From: Cotesia glomerata
Taxonomy: Eukaryota > Arthropoda > Insecta > Hymenoptera > Braconidae
Direction: 5' to 3'
DNA: 64,000 nt
NCBI RefSeq assembly: GCF_020080835.1
Contig: NC_058163.1
Location: 6,359,318-6,423,317 of the forward strand
The position numbers were made by a program, and so were the translations under genes. This document shows positions 24,509 through 35,520 of the stretch, piece after piece (the first letter of the stretch is position 1; each line of letters opens with the position of its first letter). The notes beneath the pieces were generated by a model. It was not told the origin of the DNA. It saw nothing but the letters and a program-made list of their open reading frames with translations, and made no database searches.

Positions 24509-25172
24509 CCGTATGTAAACCTCTCATAACTTTTGAACGGCTTGACCGATTTTATCGTGGTTGGCACCATTCGAAAGGGCTTAACTAAACTTAGATTTTG
24601 ATCTTAATTTGGATCAATTCGAGCCAGTAGATTTTGAGAAATCTGAAAAAAACTTAAAAAAAAAATTTTTTTAAATGTGGTTTTTTTAGAATCACTTTTA
24701 AACGGCTTGACCGATCAATTCCAAAAACTAATCAGCTTTTAACATAAAAAAAAACACGTCGATTGCCGTTAGTTTGGTAGAAATCGGTTAATTCGTTCGT
24801 GAGTTATCGTTAACGAAAAAAATCGAAAAAATCGTTTTTTGGGAATTACTTTGGAATTTCTTGTTCGATCAATTTAAACTTAAAAATTCTTTATATACTT
24901 TCTTTAAATACTTTAAAAACTGCGTTAAATGCCACCAACAAAGTAAAAATCGGTTCATTCATTCAAAAGTTATTGCGGTTTAAAAATCGAAAAATAGTGT
25001 TTTATTCAACTTCTAGCAGATTTTTGAGCTCGAAGAGCTCAAAATGATACGAAAATTATTTTTTTGATCTCGAAGAGCTTACAAACGTAATAAATGTAGG
25101 TTTGTGCGCTTAAGTACGAAATGAGCATGAAGTTGCAGGGATGGCCTTCAGGGTCAACCGTTTTCCTAATTT

Positions 25173-27030
25173 TTTTTTGCATCAAAATAGCGCCGGAGTG
25201 AAAATAGTATTTTTTGGACATTTATGAACAAATGCGATTTTGCACAGTCCATAACGTGAAACGGTTGAGGTAGTGTTTTACTCCCGACACTTTAAGGTCA
25301 AGCAAATTTGTGATTTTCAACAACCATCATTATCACAACCATATTACACTTATACAATAATATCAGTAGACTTAAATCAAGAAAACACTCTAATTAATCC
25401 ATTTTATAGTTTCTGAAAATCATTTCCTGTTGCTATTTTGACAAAAAAAAATTTTTATCAAAGAAAATTTTACGTGAACGTCCTGATGTCAGTACGCTCA
25501 TTTTGTGTGTACTCACAATAACTCCCGAAAAAATTAATATATCAAGACCGGGCCTTTTTTTATTAGTTTCAGAATTTAATTAACTGGTACAGTATTTCAT
25601 ACTGTCTAGTTTATCTAATTTTTTATTAAAATTCACGATGACACACACATACAAAGACAAAAAAACTTTTTTCATTTCTCTCACGTGAAAACTATAACGC
25701 CACTTAATTAATTAAGTTAAAATGAGATCAAGCAATCATATTACTAGATTTTTCCAGACTGCGTGCGCATTTGACAAGAAAAATGGGCGCCTTTAACTAC
25801 AAAAAAAGAATTAGAAAATACTCTTTAAGAAATTTCTTAATTTTTTGTTTTTTTTTAAATCAATTATACTATCAATTAAGTTTTTCCAAACTTTTTTTCT
25901 TTATTTTTATAGGGATTTTTCATTTATCAAATTTGTTTTCTTCGCTAAATTTAATCATTAAAGAAAATAATCAAATATTTTGATTATTATCTTGATCTTT
26001 GAAAGAACATAAAGATATAGACAAAAATAAGAAAATATTTATTTATTGATGACTCAGTAAATATTGATGGTACTAGAGTCATTAATTCCTGATGAACCTT
26101 GTAAGAATTCGACTCTAGAACTGTATTAGTTTTTTGTATTATTCGTTTGATAGCCCCCGTTTTACGTTTAGTAAATGGCGTAGAAATTCTTTTCATGACG
26201 ACTATATCCGGGTCGATGAGTCACAGTTTCGCCTATGAACATAGAACACATTGAGAATAGCACAAATCGGACCGGAAAAGAAGAAGAGGATGATAAATGA
26301 AGTCAGATAAAATGATTCTTGCGCGATATTAGACACGAGTCGGCCACTCGTCTCAATCGGAAGCTCGTTGTTCTTCGCCACCCTTCGCTTAACCAATTCA
26401 CCAGTATACTTGCTATCTTTATGGTAGGATTCTTATTATAACTTTTATTATAGACCAGTCATCAACCCTCTATATCTAGTAAATTAACAGCGATTCATTC
26501 TCGAGCTGCTCATTATAATTTGGATGCATGACGGATGTGCAAATTATATTTTTATAGTCCATGAGGGTAGGGTGCCCTTTTTTTTAACGTATCAGTCAAC
26601 TGGATATTTAGTTTCATTTAGTAATTGTTGAACATTTTCAGATGAATTTAAAAACATGCAATTTTATGAGCTCCTATCAAATTAATATATGTTTTCACAA
26701 TGAAAAAAAATTTTTTATTAGGACAAAAAAAAAGCAAATTTTAGTAATAAATTATTATGGTAGCATAAAGGTAATAAATCATATATTATGGTCATCATAT
26801 TTATATGGTATATCAACTCAAAAGTTTTTTTTTTCATTTTTAAAAAAGAAAAATTCTTTTTTAAGGGGAAAAAAACTTTTTTTTTGGTTCATTTTGATTT
26901 TCAAATACAAATTGTATCCTTGAAAATGTGAATATAATTTTGTATAAGTAAAACGTTGTGTTCCAGATACTACAAGGGCACATACTGGCAAAAGATACAC
27001 TCTCAAAGATAATTTAATTTTCGACAAAAA
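25173..27030. other. No recognised gene; weak exon candidate at 26202-26396
   Basis: On the minus strand 26202-26396 is GC-richer than its surroundings. Its 64 codons include a hydrophobic, membrane-like stretch (FYLTSFIILFFFSGPICAIL) followed by VHRR. No family is recognised and no convincing splice sites flank it. The rest is AT-rich filler. Confidence 0.25.
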
Positions 27031-27390
27031 TATGAAAACGAATATATTCGAACAAATATATTTGAAAACAAAAATTTTCTAATATGGTTATTTTCAAAAT
27101 AGAAAAATAAAAATTCTTATCTAATGTATTCAAAATGACGAAGATGATTCTCTAATGCGGCAGCTCAATTTTTGAGATATTAACTCTTCGTTACTCGCGC
27201 TATGAGCAAATCGCCGCCTAACAACTACTCAGCCTATAGAGACTCACTATATTGCGAGCGAGAAACTAAAAAAGACGCGAGTAACGAAGGTTTAAGTTGA
27301 AATTTTTAAAAAATTTTAGATCACGCTGTTTTAAAATTAAAAAAATAAAAACTAAAAAAAAAATGCTTCTTGTTGAATTTTTTCTGATTT
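27031..27390 (+). repeat. Extra direct copy of the inner segment of the large palindrome
   Basis: This 360-bp segment includes CTAATGCGGCAGCTCAAT, GAGCAAATCGCCGCCTAAC and GACGCGAGTAACGAAGG. It occurs again inverted at about 28862-29203 and direct at about 29302-29594, so the window holds three copies. Confidence 0.75.
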
Positions 27391-28403
27391 ACAATCCATT
27401 TTTTTAATTAAAAGTACCTAAAATTGACATTGTAAAAAAAATTATTGTTAAAATCGAAATTTTTAAAAATCGTTTCGCGGATCATTTTATCTTGGTATGT
27501 ACTTATAAAAAAGATACATGAACTTAATTTTCATGATCAAGTGAAAAATAGGGGGTCCAGTTGACGTGATCTTGCTCAAATGTTTTAAAACTTCGAAAGT
27601 CTTTGATATTTTTAAAAAAGCAACGTTGATTCGTCTGACGAGCTAGCAACTAAGCAGTTTGAAGTAAAATTGCCTACTGAATGCTTTGCAATTTGTGTGA
27701 CTATTTTTTTAATTGTTGCTAATGACAACTACAGCTCACAATGTGGCAAAACATCGTAAAATGGTGCTGTGGAAACTATCGACCAAAAATTGACAAGGAG
27801 CTGTAATCTAGCTCTTTTGTTCCATTAGATTTTCCTCGGTAAGCAAATAGTAATAACATAAATTACAAACTTAACTGTCAGCAATTTTTATTCCGTGCAA
27901 CTAACATGTCTATTTATTGAATAGTAAAATTTTCTGCTATTCACAAACTCAAAACGCTTAAGAAATTACTTTTTACAACACCTGCTCTGAAAGTTGACTT
28001 TTCAAGCGCTGTATGTCATCTTCGAAGTACACAATAGTCGCATACTTGACTATATGTGTTTCATAAACGCACATTTTCGGTTAAGATCACATAGCTACAC
28101 GGATTTCGCCTAAGCTATGCTACTATAGAAATATAACCCCTTGAACACAAACTGTGTTTCACTCAGTCCGTCGTTTTTATTTTACTAGAGACTACTAAAA
28201 CGCCATCTGATGCTGCGATAGTAATTTATTTTTTATCGTTCATGTGGATTCATACACTAAAAATAACGATCAGTCCTAACCCTTATTTATTTATGTCGCA
28301 ATGCAACTGTGTTAAACGCAAAAAAAAGTGTAATTAAAAAAAATTATTTATTATATTTCTCTCGAATTCAATTTCTAGAGCAGTAGTTGTAAAAAGTATT
28401 GTA

Positions 28404-28625
28404 TGCTACAGGTGGGATAGATAGCAAATATGACAATCGTGATCACGACATTCGCTGTAAGGTTTATGAGACATTCGTGTGAAGACTCGTGTGGTTGTCA
28501 CAACTCACCTACGGCTCGTAACGATATCTACCACACTCGTCTTCATACGAATGCCCCATAAACCTTACGCTCATATCGCAACAACACGACTGTCAGATTA
28601 TTTGCTACTTATTCCACATGTAGCA
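28404..28625. mobile_element. Small foldback MITE inside the palindrome arm
   Basis: Ends TGCTACAGGTGG and CCACATGTAGCA are inverted. Inner segments GTAAGGTTTATG and CATAAACCTTAC, and GAAGACTCGTGTGG with CCACACTCGTCTTC, also pair. A mirror copy sits in the right arm at about 29827-30050. Confidence 0.6.
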
Positions 28626-29219
28626 TAAAAATAACTATATCACTTATTCTTGGAATTTTCCGCTTTTTTCGACCTTGAAACGCTCGAAAATTTTCCAATT
28701 AATTGATTTTTGAGCTTTTCGAGCTGAAAAGTTCAGAAGTTACATAAAAAAAAGATCGATTAGAAATTTTTAAATGCCTATAATTTTTTAACGCGTTGTT
28801 CGATTATGCTTTGGTTTGCGGCATTAGGTGCAGTTTTATCAGTTCAATATTTAAAAAGTAAATCAGAAAAAATTCAACAAGAAGCATTTTTTTTTAATTT
28901 TAAAACGGCGTGATCTAAAATTTTTTAAAAATTTCAACTTAAACCTTCGTTATTCGCGTCTTTTTTAGTTTCTCGCTCGCAATATAGTGAGTCTCTATAG
29001 GCTGAGTAGTTGTTAGGCGGCGATTTGCTCATAGCGCGAGCAACGAAGAGTTAATATCTCAAAAATTGAGCTGCCGCATTAGAGAATCATCTTCGTCATT
29101 TTAAATACATTGGATAAGAATTTTTATTATTCTCTTTTGAAAATAACCATATTAGAAAAATTTTGTTTTCAAATATATTTGTTCGAATATATTCGTTTTC
29201 ATATTCATGTTCATATAAG

Positions 29220-29303
29220 GGGAAAATAATAATCTGTGGTTGTGCTTTCAATCTCTCAATGAACTGTCGTCGTTCCTTCTCCTGTCTTTTATATTTGAAG
29301 TAA
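29220..29303 (-). pseudogene. 84-bp ionotropic-receptor gene fragment in the palindrome spacer
   Basis: The reverse complement of this segment matches 33370-33453 of the IR pseudogene at 83 of 84 positions by eye. It covers the codons just after the last membrane segment (YFKYKRQEKERRQFIERL...). It is in opposite orientation to the gene and about 4 kb away, exactly between the two palindrome arms. Confidence 0.85.
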
Positions 29304-31230
29304 AATTCTTATCCAATGTATTTAAAATGACGAAGATGATTCTCTAATGCGGCAGCTCAATTTTTGAGATATCAACTCTTCGTTACTCGCGCTATGAGCA
29401 AATCGCCGCCTAACAACTACTCAGCCTATAGAGCCTATAGAGAGACTCACTATATTGCGAGCGAGAAATTAAAAAAGACGCGAGTAACGAAGGTTTAAGT
29501 TGAAATTTTTAAAAAATTTTAGATCACGCCGTTTTAAAATTAAAAAAATAAAAACTAAAAAAAAAATGCTTCTTGTTGAATTTTTTCTGATTTACTTTTT
29601 AAATATTGAACTGATAAAACTGCACCTAATGCCGCAAACCAAAGCATAATCGAACAACGCGTTAAAAAATTATAGGCATTTAAAAATTTCTAATCGATCT
29701 TTTTTTTATGTAACTTCTGAACTTTTCAGCTCGAAAAGCTCAAAAATCAATTAATTGGAAAATTCTCGAGCGTTTCAAGGTCGAAAAAAGCGGAAAATTC
29801 CAAGAATAAGTGATATAGTTATTTTTATGCTACATGTGGAATAAGTAGCAAATAATCTGACAGTCGTGTTGTTGCGATATGAGCGTAAGGTTTATGGGGC
29901 ATTCGTATGAAGACGAGTGTGGTAGACATCGTTACGAGCCGTAGGTGAGTTGTGACAACCACACGAGTCTTCACACGAATGTCTCATAAACCTTACAGCG
30001 AACGTCGTGATCACGATTGTCATATTTGCTATCTTTTCCACCTGTAGCATACAATACTTTTTACAACTACTGCTCTAGAAATTGAATTCGAGAGGAATAT
30101 AATAAATAATTTTTTTTAATTACACTTTTTTTTGCGTTTAACACAGTTGCATTGCGACATAAATAAATAAGGGTTAGGACTGATCGTTGTTTTTAGTATA
30201 AGAATCCACATGAACGATAAAAAATAAATTACTATTGCGGCATCAGATGGCGTTTTAGTAGTCTCTAGTAAAATAAAAACGACGGACTGAGTGAAACACA
30301 GTTTGTGTTCATGGGGTTATATTTATAAATATTGTAGCATAGCTTAGGCGAAATCCGTGTAGCTATGTGATCTTAACCGAAAATGTGCTTTTATGAAACA
30401 CATATAGTCAAGTATGCGACTATTGTATACTTCGAAGATGACATACAGCGCTTGAAAAGTCAACTTTCAGAGCAGGTGTTGTAAAAGGTAATTTCTTGAG
30501 CGTTTTGAGTTTATGAATAGTGGAAAATTCTACGATTCAATAAATAGACATGTTAGTTGTACCGAATAAAAATTCCTGACAGTTAAGTTTGTAATTTATG
30601 TTATTACTATTTGCTTACCGAGGAAAATCTAGCGGAACAAAAGAGCTAGATTACAGCTCCCTGTCAATTTTTGGTCGATAGTTTCCACAGCACCATTTTA
30701 CGATGGTTTGCCACATTGTGAGCTGTAGTTGTCATTAGCAACAATTAAAAAAATAGTCACACAAATTGCAAAGCATTCAGTAGGCAATTTTACTTCAAAC
30801 TGCTTAGTTGCTAGCTCGTCAGACGAATCAACGTTGCTTTTTTAAAAATATCAAAGACTTTCGAAGTTTTAAAACATTTGAGCAAGATCACGTCAACTGG
30901 ACCCCCTATTTTCCACATGATTATGAAAATTAAATTCATGTATTTTTTTTATAAGTATATACCAAGATAAAATGATCCCCGAAACGATTTTTAAAAATTT
31001 CGATTTTAACAATAATTTTTTTTACAATGAAAATTTTAGGTACTTTTAATTAAAAATGGATTGTTAATCAACCGTTAAAGTCAAATTAATGGGACTTGAA
31101 GGATTTGTTTTTAAAATGTTTGTATTTTAATAAAATATTAATAACTAAAAATTATTTGTTTATTATCATATTGTTAATTAACTTTTAAGTTAACAAATGA
31201 AAATTTCACTGACTTCTCGGTGAAAAAATG

Positions 31231-32525
31231 AAGTTTTTTTTTATCGGTTACATGCATTATTTATTAAAGTTTAAGATTTCAGAAAAAAATTTCACTGCTC
31301 GCGATTTGATTAAACAATATAAATTTATTTATCACAGCGCGCCGAGCGCCAGGCTCTGTTAGAATACCGCGCCGTCGAACGTCAGACTATGTTACAGCTT
31401 CGATTAATTATAATTAAAAATAACAATTAAAAATATAATTATCAAATAAATTTTATTATTATTATGATCAATATTATGACTCATAAAATAAGTAAACTCT
31501 CTATTATTAAAGAAAAATAGAAAAAACGAACTAGTATTAAATATTAAATTTTGTAGACATTTGTTAACTTTATTTTATTTTTTTTTTTTAAAACTTGGTT
31601 AATAAAAACTTTTTTATCTTCCGAAACATTATTATATTATTATTAATAATATAGTAATATATTACTATATTATTACTAGCGGTCTAGGCAGACGTTTTCT
31701 TGTACACACGTCTTAAATTAAAAAATTTCAAGTTTATTTGAATGAGCTGTTACAGTTTGGACCGTTTTGATGAAAATTATTATTAAAACGTTATTATAAT
31801 GACATATTTCAATTAGCACCTGATTGATTTTAACACAATTACACAAAATTTTTTTGAATTTCGATTATAATTTTTTTTCTCAAATGAATATTCGATACTG
31901 TCTGTCAGATCCAATGTAAAACATTCCAAGATCTAGAACAATTTATAAATAAAAATTTAATTGAATAAACATTTTTCCGTGGACTGAATTGTGAATCTAA
32001 ACCATTTTCGAATCCACCTAAAGACACACAAAAAGTTTCATTAAAATTGGTCCAGCCGTTTAGAAAAAGTTCAGTGGCAAACACACGCACAGAGACAATA
32101 TATATATATAAAGATTAATAATATAATAATGTATCGGAAGATAAAAAAGTTTTTATTAACCAATTTTAAAAAAAAAAAAAAAATAAAGTTAACAAATGTC
32201 TACAAAATTTAATATTTATTACTAGTTCGTGATTTCTATTTTTCTTTAATAATAGAGAATTTACTTATTTTATTAGTCATAATATTGATCATAATAATAA
32301 TAAAATTTGTTTGATAGTTATATTTTTAATTGTTATTTTTAATTATAATTAATCGAAGCTATAACATAGTCTGACGTTCGACAGCGCGGTATTTTGACAG
32401 CACCTGGCGCTCGGCGCGCTGTGATAAATAAATTTATATTGTTTAAACAAATCGCGAGCAGTGAAATTTTTTCCTGAAATCTTAAACTTTAATAAATAAC
32501 GCATGTAACCGATAAAAAAAAACTT
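31231..32525. mobile_element. Foldback element with arms of about 430 bp next to the IR remnant
   Basis: The left arm (about 31231-31660) and right arm (about 32105-32525) are inverted copies. Both start AAGTTTTTTTT-ATCGGTTACATGC and share GCGCGCCGAGCGCCAGG and the (A)n-AAAGTTAACAAATGTC block. The 450-bp centre has a TCCAGCCGTTTAGAAA stretch followed by CA-rich and TA-rich runs, reminiscent of the tail of other insect repeats. It has no coding capacity. Confidence 0.7.
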
Positions 32526-33487
32526 AATTCTGATTAAGAAAACAAATTATTTGACGGCACTCACCGACATCCACGTAAATATTCAGTTCATCTTCACCAC
32601 ACTCTTGGTGTTATTCTTGATTAAAGTAATCATAATCATGACCAATAAATTTAAGGTGATTGAAGGGATCATAGACATTGTGAGCATGTCACTGAACATG
32701 GGGATAATATCTCCAATGGGACGTCTCTCGATGAGGATTATTTATTTCTTCGGATTTTTATTCATTTTTGTGGTGATGCCCGAATTCCAAGGACAAATCT
32801 CGGCCATTCTATCCCAACCTGCAAGACGCAATGTCGAAACCCTAAAGGACTTGTTCGACAACAAGTATCATGTGTTTTATAGTGGGATATTACAAAAAGA
32901 CATGATTAATGAAAAATCGTGGGTGACTGCAGAGGACCAGAAATATTTGCATCCATCGAGTTATCATACTCGGAAAAAATGTTCGAAAGAAGCCCAACAA
33001 AATTCGACCATTGCTTGTATTAACTTGAATATAATCCAACTCCGCAACTCTTTAAAGCTTCAAAATCTTTATGTATCAAATAAAATCACGTTCAAGAAAT
33101 ATTTTGATTTGGACAAAGAAGGACCGGGCGCTGAAGGACAAAATTGATAAAGCCCGTTCAATACCAGTGGAAACAGGATTAATTTACCATTACGATGAAG
33201 AGATTACGAAAAATCTATGGAAACAAATAGAGAAGATGGAGAAAATCAAAGAAGCTGAAAATTATGAGCGGATCGACTTTGATAACTTGGTGTTTTATTT
33301 CATTGTATTTGCGGCTACTTTGCTATGGAGTTTGGTCATTTTCGGAATTGAGCTCATTATCTTCCACAGTTACTTCAAATATAAAAGACAGGAGAAGGAA
33401 CGACGACAGTTCATTGAGAGATTGAAAGCACAACCACGGATTATTATTTTCCCGGGTCGAATTGTTCTGTCAAATAGCCGTGAGTGA
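32526..33487 (+). pseudogene. Ionotropic receptor (IR) 3' fragment, frameshifted
   Basis: The frame enters without an ATG right after the foldback element. It encodes a membrane segment (IQFIFTTLLVLFLIKVIIIM), a pore-region stretch with N-x-G and P (SMSLNMGIISPMGRLSMR), and a third hydrophobic segment leading to GQISAILSQPARRNVETLKDL. That last stretch is the typical IR/iGluR M3-to-S2 transition. Near 33120 the frame shifts by one base; the other frame continues from DRALKDKIDKARS through the S2 remainder to the last membrane segment (ATLLWSLVIFGIELIIF), a basic tail and TGA at 33485-33487. The ligand-binding S1 half and N-terminus are missing. Insect IRs are divergent chemoreceptors, so the family is clear but the subfamily is not. 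Missing 5' exons could lie far upstream, but the adjoining repeats argue for a broken copy. A sequencing indel is an alternative for the frameshift. Confidence 0.75.
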
Positions 33488-33720
33488 TCCAAATAAAGTA
33501 AAAATTAACCATCTTGTGACAGGGAATTTGAATTCCCGCGGGACTTAATTTTTTGATCATCGTGTCGCGGTGAGTAGGAGCTACTCTTTACCTTCGGAGC
33601 GCGATGAAGTAGTTGTACGACTCGTCACCGGGTCGTATGTATCGCTGAGTCCCCACCGCTGTCCCCGGAAAATGAAGCGCGGGAGCGAAGATAGGAAAGT
33701 TGGAGAGCACGAGGAGAGGT

Positions 33721-33728
33721 TATAAAAA
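33721..33728 (+). promoter_or_regulatory. TATA box of the solo LTR
   Basis: TATAAAAA about 200 bp into the LTR, followed about 25 bp later by a TGTCAAGACTCGC start-like region. A GTAAGTAG donor-like site follows at about 33823. Confidence 0.5.
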
Positions 33729-34944
33729 CGCCGGGTGTTGTGTCAAGACTCGCTTTCTTCCGGTGAAATTTTGCGAGTACGTTGGGTAACTGTTTTCCAG
33801 CGTGGGATATTTTTCTGAGACAAGTAAGTAGTTGATTTCTTAAGGCTTCACAAATGGAACGAAGCGATTAAATTTTATTGTCTGGTATTTTTGTTAAAAA
33901 TTACTTGTCGTTAGGCCATTTGGCTGACGATCTTCGTCTTATTCGAAATATTTATTTACTGGAATTTCTAGGATAAATTGATCGAGGATAAGATTGGGAG
34001 CTGGGTGTAATTTGGTGACACGAGTTTTCTGGAGCTTTGGAAGTCAGCAGGCACAGTGGAGCTGATCCCGTCATTTCTTTCGACTGGGAAAAGAATTCAT
34101 CGCTGGAGTACCGGTTTCAGTTGTCAGGTATTTTGGGTTATTTTAGGCCAAATTCATTAATAATTTAATTAAGAGGCCAAAATAATTAAATTTATTTTCT
34201 CGAGCGGTCATCTTTTTATTAGCGAATTCGTACTTTAGTTTCTATTGTCAAAGTCAAGTAGTTAGTTTTGTCGCTGGACTTTTATATTTAATATATAAAT
34301 TGTTAATTTATTGGTAAAGAATTTATTAGTAATTTATTATAGGCCTGTTGGCTATGATAAATTAATTTTAGTTAAGAATTTTCGAGACAGAATTTAATTA
34401 AGAAATATCGCTTAGAATTTAATTAAGGAGAATTAAGAATTGAAATTAAGTTAGTGAAGGTCATTCTATAATGCTCTACGGTTGTAATTTTGTTGAGACG
34501 TTTTAGAATTTCAGAGTTGGATTTAAGAAATTGTGTTAAATTAGATTTAGGCCAGTGGGCTAAATTTAATTAATTTAGTTAATTTAACGAATGTATTTAT
34601 TGACAAATTTAGTAAATTTAGAAAATGATTACCGAACTTGTTAAGAAAATTATGTAGTGAACTTTGTTAAAGATTATTTAGTGGAGATCAAGAAATGAAA
34701 TAAATCAGTGGGTTCAGTAGAATAAATTGATTGATAACTTTAGTAGAAAATTTGGTTAAGTTAGTTGGAAATGAATTTAGTTAAGAAGATGTATTAATGA
34801 ATTTAATGAATTAAAATCGAAGGTCGGAATTTTGTGTTAAGTAATTATTAGGCGTGATTTTGGTAATTTTGGAAAATGCGAAGTTTTGAGATTCAATTTT
34901 ATTGGGTAAATGATGTTGTTTGTTATTCCGTCAGTTGGACGAGG

Positions 34945-35195
34945 GTTTAAGAAATTGAAGATAGATGCGTAATGGTTTATGTTGAGTTAAGAAATTGAAG
35001 ATAGATGCGTAATGGTCTATGTTGAGTTAAGAAATTGAAGATAGATGCGTAATGGTCTATGTTGAGTTAAGAAATTGAAGATAGATGCGTAATGGTCTAA
35101 AAGTAAATTAGGAAATTAAGAAGATAGATGCGTAATGGTCTATGTTGAGTTAAGAAATTAAGAAGATAGATGCGTAATGATCTATGGTTAAAAGA
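34945..35195 (+). repeat. 40-bp minisatellite in the LTR
   Basis: GAAATTGAAGATAGATGCG recurs at 34951, 34991, 35031 and 35071 with exact 40-bp spacing, then two more slightly longer copies follow. Copies one to four differ at only one or two bases. Confidence 0.9.
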
Positions 35196-35520
35196 ATTTA
35201 ATGATATTTAGTTGTAAGTTTTGGCAAGTGCCTGCGTAGGTGAGAGGTTCTCACAATTAAGTGATTGATAGGTTAATTTTAAGGGCAATATTGTTAAGGA
35301 ATTTTGTTAGAATTAAATTGTTTACATTGAATAAATAATTAAATTGTTAATAATTGTTTCTCAGTATTAATTTTTCAGCCTTTCTCAACTTCTCACGACC
35401 CGATCTTTCCTTCTCATGCTCCCCGGTTTCTGGGACACCGAGTATAAAATCCCAGTGGCGCCCTTTTCAAAGAGGAAAGGGGTGATCAATTGGACAGGGC
35501 TAACCACCCCGTTACAATCT

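Larger units (their letters stand above)
23541..25172. repeat. 1.6 kb palindrome of two family E copies, tail to tail
   Basis: A plus-strand E copy starts at 23541 (AATTAGGACGACGGTTGACC) and an inverted copy ends at 25172 (GGTCAACCGTTTTCCTAATT). They meet at a perfect 36-bp inverted repeat at 24297-24332 and 24357-24392, separated by a 24-bp loop. The arms are diverged by several percent, more in the middle blocks than at the centre. Each arm has its own dinucleotide run. Confidence 0.8.
27391..31064. repeat. 3.7 kb palindrome with arms of about 1.75 kb
   Basis: The left arm (27391-29124) and right arm (29304-31064) are inverted copies with only scattered differences. For example, ACAATCCATTTTTTT at 27391 pairs with AAAAATGGATTGT ending at 31064, and CATTGGATAAGAA near 29110 pairs with TTCTTATCCAATG near 29307. 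A spacer of about 180 bp separates them. No long coding frame exists in the arms. Each arm contains a smaller hairpin element (28404-28625 on the left) and a family E-like block. The low divergence suggests a young structure or ongoing conversion between arms. Confidence 0.85.
33515..35516 (+). mobile_element. Solo LTR (2.0 kb) with ATCT target duplication
   Basis: The segment starts TGTGACAGGG and ends CCCCGTTACA, with TG...CA termini and near-inverted TGTRAC/GTTACA ends. It is bordered by ATCT at 33511-33514 and 35517-35520. A 4-bp duplication is usual for many Gypsy/Pao LTR elements. A TATA box (33721-33728) lies in the GC-rich first 300 bp, and a 40-bp minisatellite sits near the 3' end. 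No gag or pol is present. A TGGCGCCC primer-binding-site-like octamer at 35456 is odd inside an LTR. It may be chance, or the true LTR may end there and a little internal sequence remain. Confidence 0.7.

Noticed and set aside
34945..35195. Regularly spaced repeats resembling a CRISPR array
   Set aside because: Repeats are head-to-tail 40-bp units with no unique spacers, inside an LTR of a eukaryotic genome.
35456..35463. TGGCGCCC as a tRNA primer-binding site for an internal LTR-element region
   Set aside because: It lies inside the segment bounded by ATCT duplications and is not preceded by a CA terminus; kept only as an oddity.
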